A stretch of DNA of 44,622 nucleotides from Parashewanella curva (lineage in GTDB: Bacteria; Pseudomonadota; Gammaproteobacteria; Enterobacterales; Shewanellaceae), in assembly GCF_003675895.1 (NCBI RefSeq), contig NZ_ML014786.1:1-44622 (forward strand), in the 5' to 3' direction. Both the position numbers and the translations under genes were made by a program. Positions within the stretch are counted from its first letter, which is position 1. Each line of letters begins with the position of its first letter. Shown piece after piece: positions 11,218 to 19,769 of the stretch. The notes below the pieces were generated by a model. It saw only the letters and a program-made list of their open reading frames with translations, ran no database searches and had not been told where the DNA came from.

Positions 11218-11451
11218 CTAATTTGCTATTTCTTCACCCATGGGAGCTACATCTTTAGAGATCTCGTTTAAAATTACTTTAACACAACCATCTTCTTCTT
11301 TATCTTCACTGTATTTGTTTTCCTTCTGATCTGAAATTAGGTAATCTCGAATAGTTTCAGCAAGTACCGCTGTTTCGCTTTCAGGAACAATTTCTTTGTG
11401 ATGTCTCTCTATATTCGCAACAAGGTTAATCGTTTCTATTGCACTACTCAT
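11218..11451 (-). CDS. Small acidic hypothetical protein
   Basis: 77 residues, acidic and highly polar, one cysteine, no signal peptide or membrane span. Unrecognised. GAGAA lies 6 bases before the ATG, and the frame is on the minus strand between the plus-strand genes pspF and sapA, so it is not a shadow of either. Start is the first ATG of the frame. It could be a real lineage-specific gene or a chance frame; codon use looks gene-like but this is a judgement by eye. Confidence 0.45.
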   Translation of the reverse strand: MSSAIETINLVANIERHHKEIVPESETAVLAETIRDYLISDQKENKYSEDKEEDGCVKVILNEISKDVAPMGEEIAN

Positions 11452-11582
11452 TTCATTCTCACTTAATTAACATAAATATTTTTGTTAAATACTAAGCAAG
11501 GAGTTGTTAAAAAACTTATACATGAACTAGGTTTAATCCCTTGGAAATAAATGATTCAAATTACATATCTTTGTTTTCAACA

Positions 11583-11612
11583 TTGTCGCTTTTGCTCTAT
11601 GGCTGTTAGAAT
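11583..11612 (+). promoter_or_regulatory. Putative sigma-70 promoter of sapABCDF
   Basis: TTGTCG (11583-11588), an 18-base spacer and TAGAAT (11607-11612), 32 bases upstream of the sapA start. It is the best -35/-10 pair in the gap after pspF. No recognisable operator nearby. Confidence 0.45.
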
Positions 11613-11643
11613 GTAAAAAGATCAAACAAACCACTCACAATTA

Positions 11644-13272
11644 ATGATGAAACTGGCTCGAAATCGGTTCATTTTAGTTCTCGCTGTTTGCCTGAGCTTA
11701 ATTACACTTTCAGGCTGTCAGCCACAAAATGTTCCCATTGGATTAGTATATTGCTCTGAGGGAAACCCAGAAAGTTTTAACCCTCAGATTGTAACTCTAG
11801 GAACAACCATAGATGCTAGCTCGCATCAAATTTACAATCATTTGATTGAATATGATGTCACTACAGGTAAAGTCTCGCCATCGCTCGCAACATCTTGGCA
11901 AGTAAGCAAGGATGGAAAAGTATACACATTTAAGCTTCGAAAAGGTGTTAAATTCCATCGCGCCCAATGGTTTACCCCAAGCAGAAACTTTAATGCACTT
12001 GATGTGCTTTTTTCATTTAATAGAATAATTAGAGCAGATAACCCTTACCATGATGTATCTGCAACTGGTTATCCTTTTTTTCAAAGTATTGGATTTCAAT
12101 CTTTAGTCAAAGATATTTCAGCACCAGATTTATACACAGTAACATTCACATTAAATCGTCCAGATGCCAGTTTTCTAGCAAATTTAGCATCTGATTTTGC
12201 GGTAGTTTTATCTCAAGAATATGCTGACTTTCTCCTAAAAGCCGGAACTCCACAAAGGATCGATCAGTTTGCTATCGGTACCGGTCCATTTGTATTAAAA
12301 CAATACGTTAAAAATGAATACATTCGTTATCAGCGAAATAATGATTACTGGGGAAAGCGGACAGTAATAGAACACTTAGTGTTTGACATTACCAGAAAAA
12401 ACTCACAAAGATTGGCTAAGTTACTTACTGATGATTGTGGTGTCTCTGCCTTACCAAAACCTCTTGAATTAAAAGTGGCGAACCAATATCCGCACGTACA
12501 AATCCAACAGCAAAGAGGGATGAATGTTGCATTTTGGGCATTTAACACCTTAAAACCTCCATTTGATGACCCAGAAGTGAGACAAGCTTTGGCCATGGCC
12601 ATCAACAAGAGTGACATTTTAAGTGTAGTTTATCGACAAACAGCAGTGGAAGCCGACAGTATTTTACCTCCTGCTTCTTGGGCACATAGTATCAACCCTA
12701 CACATCAAGGTTATAACCCAGTAAAGGCTAAACAAATTTTGCAAAAAAAAGGGTTAACAAATTTAAGGATGAATATTTTAACAATGCCTACAGCTAGGAC
12801 TTACAACCCTAACCCTGTTAAAACGGCTCAATTGATTCAGGCTGATTTGGCTAAAGTTGGAATCAAAGCCCATATTCATAGCAACGATTGGAGGGTATTG
12901 TCTAAAAAACTAAACCGCTCCCAATACGATTCTGTTTTACTTGGTTGGAACGCTGATAATAGTGATCCAGATAACTTCTTTTCACCTTTCTTAAGTTGCG
13001 CGGCTCTTAAGTCTAACAATAATCGTTCCCAGTGGTGTGATACGAAATTTGATTCTATTCTTGAGCAAGCTAAAACTGTGACAGATCAAGCTGATAGAAA
13101 AAAACTCTATCAAAAGGCTGAAATGTTATTGAGTGAGCAAATGCCATTAGTTCCCTTGGCACACTCGAATCGAATTATTTTAAAACGCACTGATATAAAA
13201 GGAGTGAAACTTGCTTCTTACGGAGGCATATCATTTGCTAAGGCATATCATAATAAGGAGCAGAACGACTGA
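11644..13272 (+). CDS. sapA: SapA-type peptide-binding component of ABC transporter, predicted lipoprotein
   Basis: 542 residues, solute-binding family 5. The first 25 residues form a signal peptide ending LITLSGC, a clear lipobox, so the protein should be an inner- or outer-membrane-anchored lipoprotein; the E. coli SapA that I recall is a soluble periplasmic protein. The body closely follows E. coli SapA (for example GMNVAFWAFNTLKPPFDDPEVRQALAMAIN and DNFFSPFLSCAALKSN). Sap systems import peptides, including antimicrobial peptides, and in E. coli SapBCDF exports putrescine. First gene of sapABCDF; two consecutive ATGs at the start and no strong Shine-Dalgarno. Confidence 0.92.
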   Translation: MMKLARNRFILVLAVCLSLITLSGCQPQNVPIGLVYCSEGNPESFNPQIVTLGTTIDASSHQIYNHLIEYDVTTGKVSPSLATSWQVSKDGKVYTFKLRKGVKFHRAQWFTPSRNFNALDVLFSFNRIIRADNPYHDVSATGYPFFQSIGFQSLVKDISAPDLYTVTFTLNRPDASFLANLASDFAVVLSQEYADFLLKAGTPQRIDQFAIGTGPFVLKQYVKNEYIRYQRNNDYWGKRTVIEHLVFDITRKNSQRLAKLLTDDCGVSALPKPLELKVANQYPHVQIQQQRGMNVAFWAFNTLKPPFDDPEVRQALAMAINKSDILSVVYRQTAVEADSILPPASWAHSINPTHQGYNPVKAKQILQKKGLTNLRMNILTMPTARTYNPNPVKTAQLIQADLAKVGIKAHIHSNDWRVLSKKLNRSQYDSVLLGWNADNSDPDNFFSPFLSCAALKSNNNRSQWCDTKFDSILEQAKTVTDQADRKKLYQKAEMLLSEQMPLVPLAHSNRIILKRTDIKGVKLASYGGISFAKAYHNKEQND

Positions 13273-13274
13273 TC

Positions 13275-14306
13275 ATGACTTGGTATTTAGTTCGACGATT
13301 AAATTTATTTATTGCTACGTCTTGCGTGATGCTAATGGTGCTTTTTTACGTCACCCATTTATTTCCTGTTTCGCCAGCTGTAGCATTATCAGGCATTGCC
13401 GATCCATCCCCTTCACAACAACAGGTCATTACTCAGGCTTATAGTTTAAATAGCAATATAATCAGTCAATTTATTGCTTATGTTCAAAATAGGTTGAGTG
13501 GGGATTTTGGGGTGTCTCTAACTTCACACCATCCTATTTCTCAAGAACTGTTTGTCGTTTTACCTGCATCATTTGAATTGGCGGTCATCGCAGGGTTAAT
13601 TGCCTTAGTTGTAGGGATACCAATTGGAGTTCTTGCGTCATTTAATCACCATAAAATGACCCAAAACGTTATTGTTGCCACTACGTTGACAGGCTATTCG
13701 TTACCCGTTTTTTGGATAGGGCTAATGTTGGCCCATTGGTTTGGGATTCAACAAGACTGGTTACCAGTATCAGGGCAAATTAATTTGCTATATGAGATAA
13801 AACCAGTCACAGGCTTCTTGGTAATAGACAGTCTTTTGGCTAGTAAACAATATGGAATGTCAGCCTTTTATGATGCACTACAGCACATCATTTTACCTGC
13901 TGTCACATTATCCATTTTGCCGCTAACCGTTGTTATTCGTATCACCCGCTCTGCAATGCAAAATGTGATGAGTCAAACTTATATTCGTGCAGCAGAAGCA
14001 CGTGGATTGCATACAGGCCAAATCATCATCAAGCATGCCTTGCCTAACGCTCTCATTCCAGTGTTTAAACAACTAGGCGTTATGCTAGGCCCTTTTGCCA
14101 GTTACGCGATTTTAGTAGAAGTTAGCTTTGCATGGCCGGGCGTTGGCTATTGGCTCGTATCAGGTATTTACCAGCGTGATTATACAGTTATTCAAGGTGG
14201 CGTATTCGTTGTAGCCCTGTTGATTATTTTCTTAAACATTTTAATTGATGTGATTCACAGCCTCGTTAACCCGATCACTAAGAAAGAACTTTATGGCCAG
14301 AATTAG
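13275..14306 (+). CDS. sapB: Sap ABC transporter permease SapB
   Basis: 343 residues, DppB-type permease. Membrane spans at about 8-30, 100-125, 135-160, 225-245, 275-300 and 310-335. The permease EAA-like loop is seen as YIRAAEARGLHTGQIIIKHALPNALIP. Starts two bases after the sapA stop and overlaps sapC by 14 bases, so translation is coupled. Confidence 0.93.
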   Translation: MTWYLVRRLNLFIATSCVMLMVLFYVTHLFPVSPAVALSGIADPSPSQQQVITQAYSLNSNIISQFIAYVQNRLSGDFGVSLTSHHPISQELFVVLPASFELAVIAGLIALVVGIPIGVLASFNHHKMTQNVIVATTLTGYSLPVFWIGLMLAHWFGIQQDWLPVSGQINLLYEIKPVTGFLVIDSLLASKQYGMSAFYDALQHIILPAVTLSILPLTVVIRITRSAMQNVMSQTYIRAAEARGLHTGQIIIKHALPNALIPVFKQLGVMLGPFASYAILVEVSFAWPGVGYWLVSGIYQRDYTVIQGGVFVVALLIIFLNILIDVIHSLVNPITKKELYGQN

Positions 14307-15183
14307 AATTTACCAAGACGATGCCATCCCATCTCCAACCAAAAGAACATGGATGGCATTTTCATCAAACCCTTTTGCATTGATTGGACTATGGCTGCTT
14401 TTCGTCTTAGTTTTTGTGATGCTATTTGGGGAGTTGTTAGCGCCCTTCCCGCCAGAATTACAAGATCCTAATGCACTATTACTACCACCATCGTGGGATC
14501 AAAGCGGAACTGTTACTCACTTTTTTGGCACAGATGAACTGGGTCGAGATATTCTAAGTCGTGTGCTTCATGGTACACACCTTACTTTTGGATTGTCGTT
14601 GATTGTCGTTGTTGCCGCACTAATTATCGGCTTCTTACTAGGTTCACTATCCGGCATGATGAGTGGTATCAAATCGAGTATTTTAGGTCATTTATTAGAT
14701 GCACTATTATCTATTCCGTCGTTAATACTAGCGATGTTAGTCGTTGCAGTATTAGGAGCTGGACTAGAAAATGTGTTCTGGGCTGTTGGCTTAGCCCTTG
14801 TTCCGCAATTTGTTCGAGCAATTCACCAAGCAATCCATGAAGAGCTCCAAAAGGAATATGTGACAGCTGCAAGGCTGGATGGTGCTAATTCATTACAAAT
14901 ATACTGGTATGTGATCATGCCAAATGTTTGGGATATTGTGATAATTCAAGTGACTTTGGCACTATCTGTCGCTGTTCTTGATATTGCCGCACTGGGTTTT
15001 CTTAATCTTGGTGCTCAAGCGCCAAGTCCCGAATGGGGAGCAATGGTAATGCAAGGAACTGAGCATTTTCTTATCGCTCCTTGGACTGTAACCATTCCTG
15101 GCGTCGCAATTTTGATTACCGTTTTGGCTATTAATTTAGTGGGGGATGGCTTACGCTCAGCTTTATCCCCTCAACGCAATTAA
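14293..15183 (+). CDS. sapC: Sap ABC transporter permease SapC
   Basis: 296 residues, DppC-type permease. N-terminal span (about 28-50), then FGTDELGRDILSRVLHGT, the conserved periplasmic segment of this class, five further spans, and the EAA loop YVTAARLDGANSLQIYWYVIMPN. Forms the membrane channel with SapB. Confidence 0.93.
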   Translation: MARIRIYQDDAIPSPTKRTWMAFSSNPFALIGLWLLFVLVFVMLFGELLAPFPPELQDPNALLLPPSWDQSGTVTHFFGTDELGRDILSRVLHGTHLTFGLSLIVVVAALIIGFLLGSLSGMMSGIKSSILGHLLDALLSIPSLILAMLVVAVLGAGLENVFWAVGLALVPQFVRAIHQAIHEELQKEYVTAARLDGANSLQIYWYVIMPNVWDIVIIQVTLALSVAVLDIAALGFLNLGAQAPSPEWGAMVMQGTEHFLIAPWTVTIPGVAILITVLAINLVGDGLRSALSPQRN

Positions 15184-15195
15184 GGTTGAGTTATT

Positions 15196-16188
15196 ATGCC
15201 CTTACTTGATATTAGAAACTTAACCATTGAGCTTGATACTCCCCACGGAAAAGTCAAAGCACTAGAAAAAGTAAGCATGATTTTAAATGCTGGTGACATT
15301 AGAGGACTTCTAGGAGAATCAGGATCTGGTCGCAGCCTACTTGCAAAAGCCATCATAGGTCTTGAAGACCCAAATTGGACAATTAGCGCAGATAGAATGA
15401 TGTTCGATGGTAAAAATTTGATGACCATGTCATCAAGTGAACGCCGAGAACTTATGGGTTCAAGCATTTCGATGATTTTCCAAGACCCATCTGGCAGCTT
15501 TGATCCAGCAAAAACCATCGGCTCTCAACTATTAGAGAGCATGCCTGTTCCGAAAGGAACTCGCTTTTGGCAACGCGGCGCTGCAAAATTAAAAATGGCT
15601 AATAAATGGCTTCATAAAGTCGGGATCAAAAACACTGAAACCATTATGGATAGTTATGCATGGGAATTGTCCGAAGGTGAATGTCAAAAAGTAATGATAG
15701 CGATGGCCATCGCCCATCGTCCAAAGCTATTAATTGCTGATGAACCCACAACCAATATGGAGGCCAGCACACGGGCACAAATATTTCGCTTGCTGACCCA
15801 ATTAAACCAACTTCAAAACGTAACTGTTTTATTGATAAGTCATGAGCTAGAGAATTTGACTAAATGGTGTAATAGCTTAACCGTACTGTATTGTGGTCAA
15901 GTTGCAGAATCAGGTTTAACAGATAAAATCGTTGAAAAGCCTTTTCATCCATACACTAAGACCTTGATGGATCATTACGCAAACGACAAGTTTCGAGCCA
16001 GTAGTAAAATGATATTAGACACTCTGCCAGGTTCGATTCCAGCTTTACAACATCTCCCCATTGGCTGTCGTTTAGGCCCTCGATGCCCAAAAGCTGAACG
16101 ACAATGTGTGAATCAACCTTTGCCCTCTCATCGTAAAGAGCACAGCTATTCTTGTCACTTTCCTTATAATCAAGAGAATAACGAATGA
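15196..16188 (+). CDS. sapD: Sap ABC transporter ATP-binding protein SapD, variant Walker A
   Basis: 330 residues, oligopeptide-type ATPase. Walker A reads GESGSGRS with arginine 46 where the invariant lysine should be. Signature region is LSEGECQKVMIA (E. coli SapD also has an EGE form), Walker B LLIADEPT, and the C-terminal oligopeptide-transporter cysteine region LPIGCRLGPRCP with further cysteines. It starts 12 bases after sapC and overlaps sapF by four bases (ATGA). In E. coli SapD also supports Trk potassium uptake. The Lys-to-Arg change suggests weak or no ATP hydrolysis at this site, leaving SapF as the main motor. Confidence 0.93.
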   Translation: MPLLDIRNLTIELDTPHGKVKALEKVSMILNAGDIRGLLGESGSGRSLLAKAIIGLEDPNWTISADRMMFDGKNLMTMSSSERRELMGSSISMIFQDPSGSFDPAKTIGSQLLESMPVPKGTRFWQRGAAKLKMANKWLHKVGIKNTETIMDSYAWELSEGECQKVMIAMAIAHRPKLLIADEPTTNMEASTRAQIFRLLTQLNQLQNVTVLLISHELENLTKWCNSLTVLYCGQVAESGLTDKIVEKPFHPYTKTLMDHYANDKFRASSKMILDTLPGSIPALQHLPIGCRLGPRCPKAERQCVNQPLPSHRKEHSYSCHFPYNQENNE

Positions 16189-16958
16189 GCCAACCACTGC
16201 TTGAGGTGAAAAACCTCAAAAAAACATACTTTTCAGGTTATAAGGGCTTTAAGCGTCAGTGCTCTCAGGCTTTACAACCCATTTCATTCTCACTCGAAGA
16301 GGGCGAAACGTTGGCGATTGTGGGTGAAGCTGGCTCAGGAAAAAGTACATTAGCCAAAATTCTTGTTGGCGCAGAGGCACGCAGTGGCGGAGAAATTCTT
16401 TTTGATGGCAGCCCACTTGAAAAACGGAATGTAAAGCAGCGCTGTCGTCTGATTAGAATGATCTTTCAAGACCCAAATACGTCTTTGAATCCTCGTCTGA
16501 CGATAGGTGAATTACTTGATGAACCTTTAAAATTCAATACTTCATTATCTGATCGACAGCGACACGATCAAGTACTCTCAATTTTAAAAAAAGTAGGCCT
16601 ACTTCCAGAGCACGCCGACTTCTACCCTCACATGATCTCAGAGGGGCAAAAGCAAAGAGTGGCAGTCGCAAGAGCTTTAATGCTAAACCCCAAAATCATC
16701 ATCGCAGATGAAGCATTAACAGCGTTAGATTTATCAGTAAGAGCTCAAATTTTAAATCTATTGATTGAACTGCAAAAAGAGCTAGGGCTCTCTTTTATCT
16801 TTGTATCTCATAACCTTAATATTATTCGCCACATTAGTGATAATGTGATCGTATTGTTTAAGGGTGAAATTGTAGAGCGAGCTTCGACAGAACAATTATT
16901 CACTGACCCTCAACATCCTTACACTCAGAAATTGCTAAGGGATCAGGAATTATGCTAA
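16185..16958 (+). CDS. sapF: Sap ABC transporter ATP-binding protein SapF
   Basis: 257 residues. Canonical Walker A GEAGSGKS at about 47-54, Q-loop FQDPNTSLNPRL, signature MISEGQKQRVAVARAL, Walker B IIIADEALTALD, and switch histidine VSHNLN. Ends with the HPYTQKLL motif typical of peptide-transporter ATPases. Last gene of the sap operon; partner ATPase of SapD. Confidence 0.93.
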   Translation: MSQPLLEVKNLKKTYFSGYKGFKRQCSQALQPISFSLEEGETLAIVGEAGSGKSTLAKILVGAEARSGGEILFDGSPLEKRNVKQRCRLIRMIFQDPNTSLNPRLTIGELLDEPLKFNTSLSDRQRHDQVLSILKKVGLLPEHADFYPHMISEGQKQRVAVARALMLNPKIIIADEALTALDLSVRAQILNLLIELQKELGLSFIFVSHNLNIIRHISDNVIVLFKGEIVERASTEQLFTDPQHPYTQKLLRDQELC

Positions 16959-17062
16959 CTGCTCCAACCACTTTAAGATTTACTCATTTCAAGTAAAAAT
17001 AAGTGCCAATTTAACACATAAATTATTATTCTATCCCCAATCGACTCAACAGAAGAATAACT

Positions 17063-18265
17063 ATGATCATCAAACCAAAAATTCGTGGTTTTATCTGTAC
17101 CACGACACACCCAGTAGGCTGTGAAGCAAACGTTCTTGAACAAATTAATATAACCAAAGCCAATGCCAACTTAAAGAAGGGTCCTAAAAAAGTACTTGTT
17201 ATTGGTTCATCAAGCGGATATGGCCTTGCCTCTCGTATCACGGCTGCATTTGGTAACAACGCCGCTACTATCGGCGTATTCTTTGAAAAGCCAGGAACAG
17301 AGAAAAAACCGGGCACTGCTGGTTGGTATAACTCTGCTGCTTTTGACAAATTTGCCAAAGCTGAAGGCTTATACTCAAAGAGCATCAACTGTGACGCATT
17401 CAGCCATGAAGCTAAACAAAAGACCATTGAGCTGATTAAACAAGATCTTGGTCAAGTAGATATGGTGGTGTACTCACTGGCTTCTCCAGTTCGTAAAATG
17501 CCAGATTCAGGTGAAGTGATCCGCTCTTCACTTAAACCAATCGGTGAAACTTACTCTTCAACTGCAGTTGATACCAATAAAGACACGATTATTGAAGCTC
17601 ATGTTGAACCCGCTACTGAGCAAGAAATTGCAGACACAGTAACAGTTATGGGCGGTCAAGATTGGGAGCTTTGGATTGATGCTCTATCTGAAGCAGGCGT
17701 ACTAACCGACAACTGTAAAACGGTTGCTTATAGTTACATCGGTACTGACATGACTTGGCCAATCTATTGGCATGGCGCTTTAGGTAAAGCCAAAATGGAT
17801 TTAGACCGTGCAGCCCACGCTCTAAATGAGAAACTTGGTGTTAATGGCGGTAGTGCCAACGTTGCTGTACTTAAGAGTGTCGTTACCCAAGCAAGTTCCG
17901 CTATTCCTGTAATGCCACTTTACATCGCTATGGTATTTAAGAAAATGCGCGCAGCAGGTTTACACGAAGGTTGTATTGAACAAATCAACCGCATGTTCAG
18001 CGATCGCCTATACCGTATTGATGGACATGCAGCAGAAGTTGACGAAAGTAACCGTTTACGCCTAGATGACTGGGAATTACGAGACGAAATTCAACAACAC
18101 TGTCGTGAGTTATGGCCTACCGTAACCTCTGAAAACTTAAAAGACTTAACCGATTACCAAGAATATAAAGATGAATTCTTACAACTATTCGGTTTTGGAA
18201 TTGAAGGCATTGACTACGAGGCTGATGTTAATCCACTTGTCGATTTCGATGTAATCGAACTTTAA
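17063..18265 (+). CDS. fabV: Enoyl-ACP reductase FabV (trans-2-enoyl-CoA reductase family)
   Basis: 400 residues, the usual FabV size. Final NADH-dependent reduction in each round of type II fatty-acid synthesis. Rossmann motif [16 protein letters not shown] near residue 48, and the FabV active-site spacing Tyr-X8-Lys in [12 protein letters not shown], distinguishing it from FabI (Tyr-X6-Lys). FabV enzymes are known for resistance to triclosan. Own transcription unit: about 100 bases from sapF and ended by a strong terminator. The Shine-Dalgarno is weak (AGAAG). No other enoyl-ACP reductase is seen in this window. Confidence 0.96.
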   Translation: MIIKPKIRGFICTTTHPVGCEANVLEQINITKANANLKKGPKKVLVIGSSSGYGLASRITAAFGNNAATIGVFFEKPGTEKKPGTAGWYNSAAFDKFAKAEGLYSKSINCDAFSHEAKQKTIELIKQDLGQVDMVVYSLASPVRKMPDSGEVIRSSLKPIGETYSSTAVDTNKDTIIEAHVEPATEQEIADTVTVMGGQDWELWIDALSEAGVLTDNCKTVAYSYIGTDMTWPIYWHGALGKAKMDLDRAAHALNEKLGVNGGSANVAVLKSVVTQASSAIPVMPLYIAMVFKKMRAAGLHEGCIEQINRMFSDRLYRIDGHAAEVDESNRLRLDDWELRDEIQQHCRELWPTVTSENLKDLTDYQEYKDEFLQLFGFGIEGIDYEADVNPLVDFDVIEL

Positions 18266-18288
18266 CGCCTTTAGTTTTCTGATTTTCT

Positions 18289-18314
18289 AACGCCGCTCCA
18301 ATGCGGCGTTTTTT
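18289..18314 (+). terminator. Intrinsic terminator of fabV
   Basis: Stem AACGCCGC/GCGGCGTT (18289-18296 with 18303-18310, six-base loop) followed by TTTT, 24 bases after the fabV stop. Confidence 0.9.
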
Positions 18315-18509
18315 AATGTTAATTAATCATTGACAACTCTACAAATAACAAACATATATTTTTCACTTATAAATCAACGACATCCACATCGAACTCCACT
18401 TGATATTTTAATCGTTTCCCTAGCTTCATTATTTATTATTCACTTTCAATGCCATTATACTTCTAATGTATTACTTTAGAAGCTAACTTATAATGTTTGA
18501 GATAAAGCT

Positions 18510-19706
18510 ATGGCAAGTGTTAAACCTGAAATTCCCTTGAAGACGGAAAGTTCCTGTTCGTGGCGATGGCTTAGCAAATACGAATTTGATGAATCGGAGT
18601 CATGGGCTGAAATTGAGATAATAACTCCTGGTGAAGGTTACAAATCTAAGATCCTTGAAGTCAGAAAAACAACAAACTCTGGTTCTAACTCTCCTAACGC
18701 TGCGTTTTTTGAAACAACACAAGCACCAGAAGTTTCAACGAATTTTAAACAAGAAGAGCTCCTACCTCATAAAGCACTTGATGAACAAGCTGCTCCACCA
18801 AAAGTCTTACCGCAAGAAACTCTTTGCAAAATACCTAATGCAAATGGCTCTGGGCCAATTATTCCAAGCTCTTCGATAGGCGAATTCGATATGGCGGACG
18901 ACATTATTCAATTAGATGAAGTGGAAAACAAAGCAAATAAAACTATCCACAGAACCATTCAAGTTAAAAATGAAGATGGTAAAATGGTTAATGAGATGTG
19001 TAGTATCACCAGCGCCGATGCTCAACAAAATGAGTCCTATTCTAGAACTCTAGTAGCAGGACGTACAAGCGAACATGCTGATGAGTTTAGACAAAAAGTA
19101 AAAGCTACAGGAACATTAGAAACTTCACTTGCATTAGAAGCTTTCGAACATTACCTAACTGGTCTTGAGCACGCTATAGAGTACATTGGACCGACATTCC
19201 CAAGTCATCATGGTTCTAATGAACTTGATGAATCATACCTAAAAGGTGTTCCGGAGAGTAAGTTTACAGAATATCTTGATTTTATGCGTAATGAACACTT
19301 TCCCCACTGTCAACAACCTTTTCTTATGCAAGTCGTAGGTATAAAAAAAGATTGGGCTCCAGACCATGCGATATTAGTTGTTTACTCTAAAGATGGAGCC
19401 ATAATCATAGACTCTAAGGATAACATCTACCCTAGTACAGAAACGTATCCAACTATGACAATTCAGTTTAAATCGTATAACGATGGTAGCATTTTGAGCT
19501 GGCTCTTGGATTATAACAATTGTGTACGCTATGCCATCGGCACTGGGCTTTTGATTGCACATGAACTTAGATGTACCAATCCGAACAATCGTATAGAAGA
19601 AACCAAAAACAAAAGAGGTATGGAGCAATTAATTCGATCTCTTGAGCCTTTTAAAGCTCCCCCAAGTGCATGTTTTGCTTATAGGAAAGAAAACAGTAGC
19701 CAATAA
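18510..19706 (+). CDS. Orphan hypothetical protein with possible CE-clan cysteine protease-like C-terminal domain
   Basis: 398 residues, no signal peptide or membrane span, so cytosolic or exported by a signal-independent route. Residues 1-190 are polar, Ser/Thr/Pro/Glu-rich and probably disordered. The C-terminal half looks folded: H286 in PDHAILVVYSKDGAIIIDSK, D301 in the same hairpin, and C338 in DYNNCVRYAIGTGLLIAHEL at the start of a helix. His-strand-turn-strand-Asp followed by Cys opening a helix is the order seen in Ulp/YopJ-type (clan CE) enzymes, but spacings are shorter and the usual Gln before Cys is not visible, so the assignment is a hypothesis. It sits alone between fabV and ppiD, where Shewanella has no gene that I recall. 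GAGA precedes the ATG. Confidence 0.75.
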   Translation: MASVKPEIPLKTESSCSWRWLSKYEFDESESWAEIEIITPGEGYKSKILEVRKTTNSGSNSPNAAFFETTQAPEVSTNFKQEELLPHKALDEQAAPPKVLPQETLCKIPNANGSGPIIPSSSIGEFDMADDIIQLDEVENKANKTIHRTIQVKNEDGKMVNEMCSITSADAQQNESYSRTLVAGRTSEHADEFRQKVKATGTLETSLALEAFEHYLTGLEHAIEYIGPTFPSHHGSNELDESYLKGVPESKFTEYLDFMRNEHFPHCQQPFLMQVVGIKKDWAPDHAILVVYSKDGAIIIDSKDNIYPSTETYPTMTIQFKSYNDGSILSWLLDYNNCVRYAIGTGLLIAHELRCTNPNNRIEETKNKRGMEQLIRSLEPFKAPPSACFAYRKENSSQ

Positions 19707-19710
19707 GAAA

Positions 19711-19739
19711 AAATCCCCTCCATTTCTGGAGAGGATTTT
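19711..19739. terminator. Bidirectional terminator between orphan gene and ppiD
   Basis: A ten-pair stem with one C/A mismatch (19711-19721 with 19728-19738, loop of six) has T-runs on both strands. It serves the orphan plus-strand gene and the minus-strand ppiD. Confidence 0.82.
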
Positions 19740-19769
19740 GATACACCTATTTAGTAAACAACTTATAGA

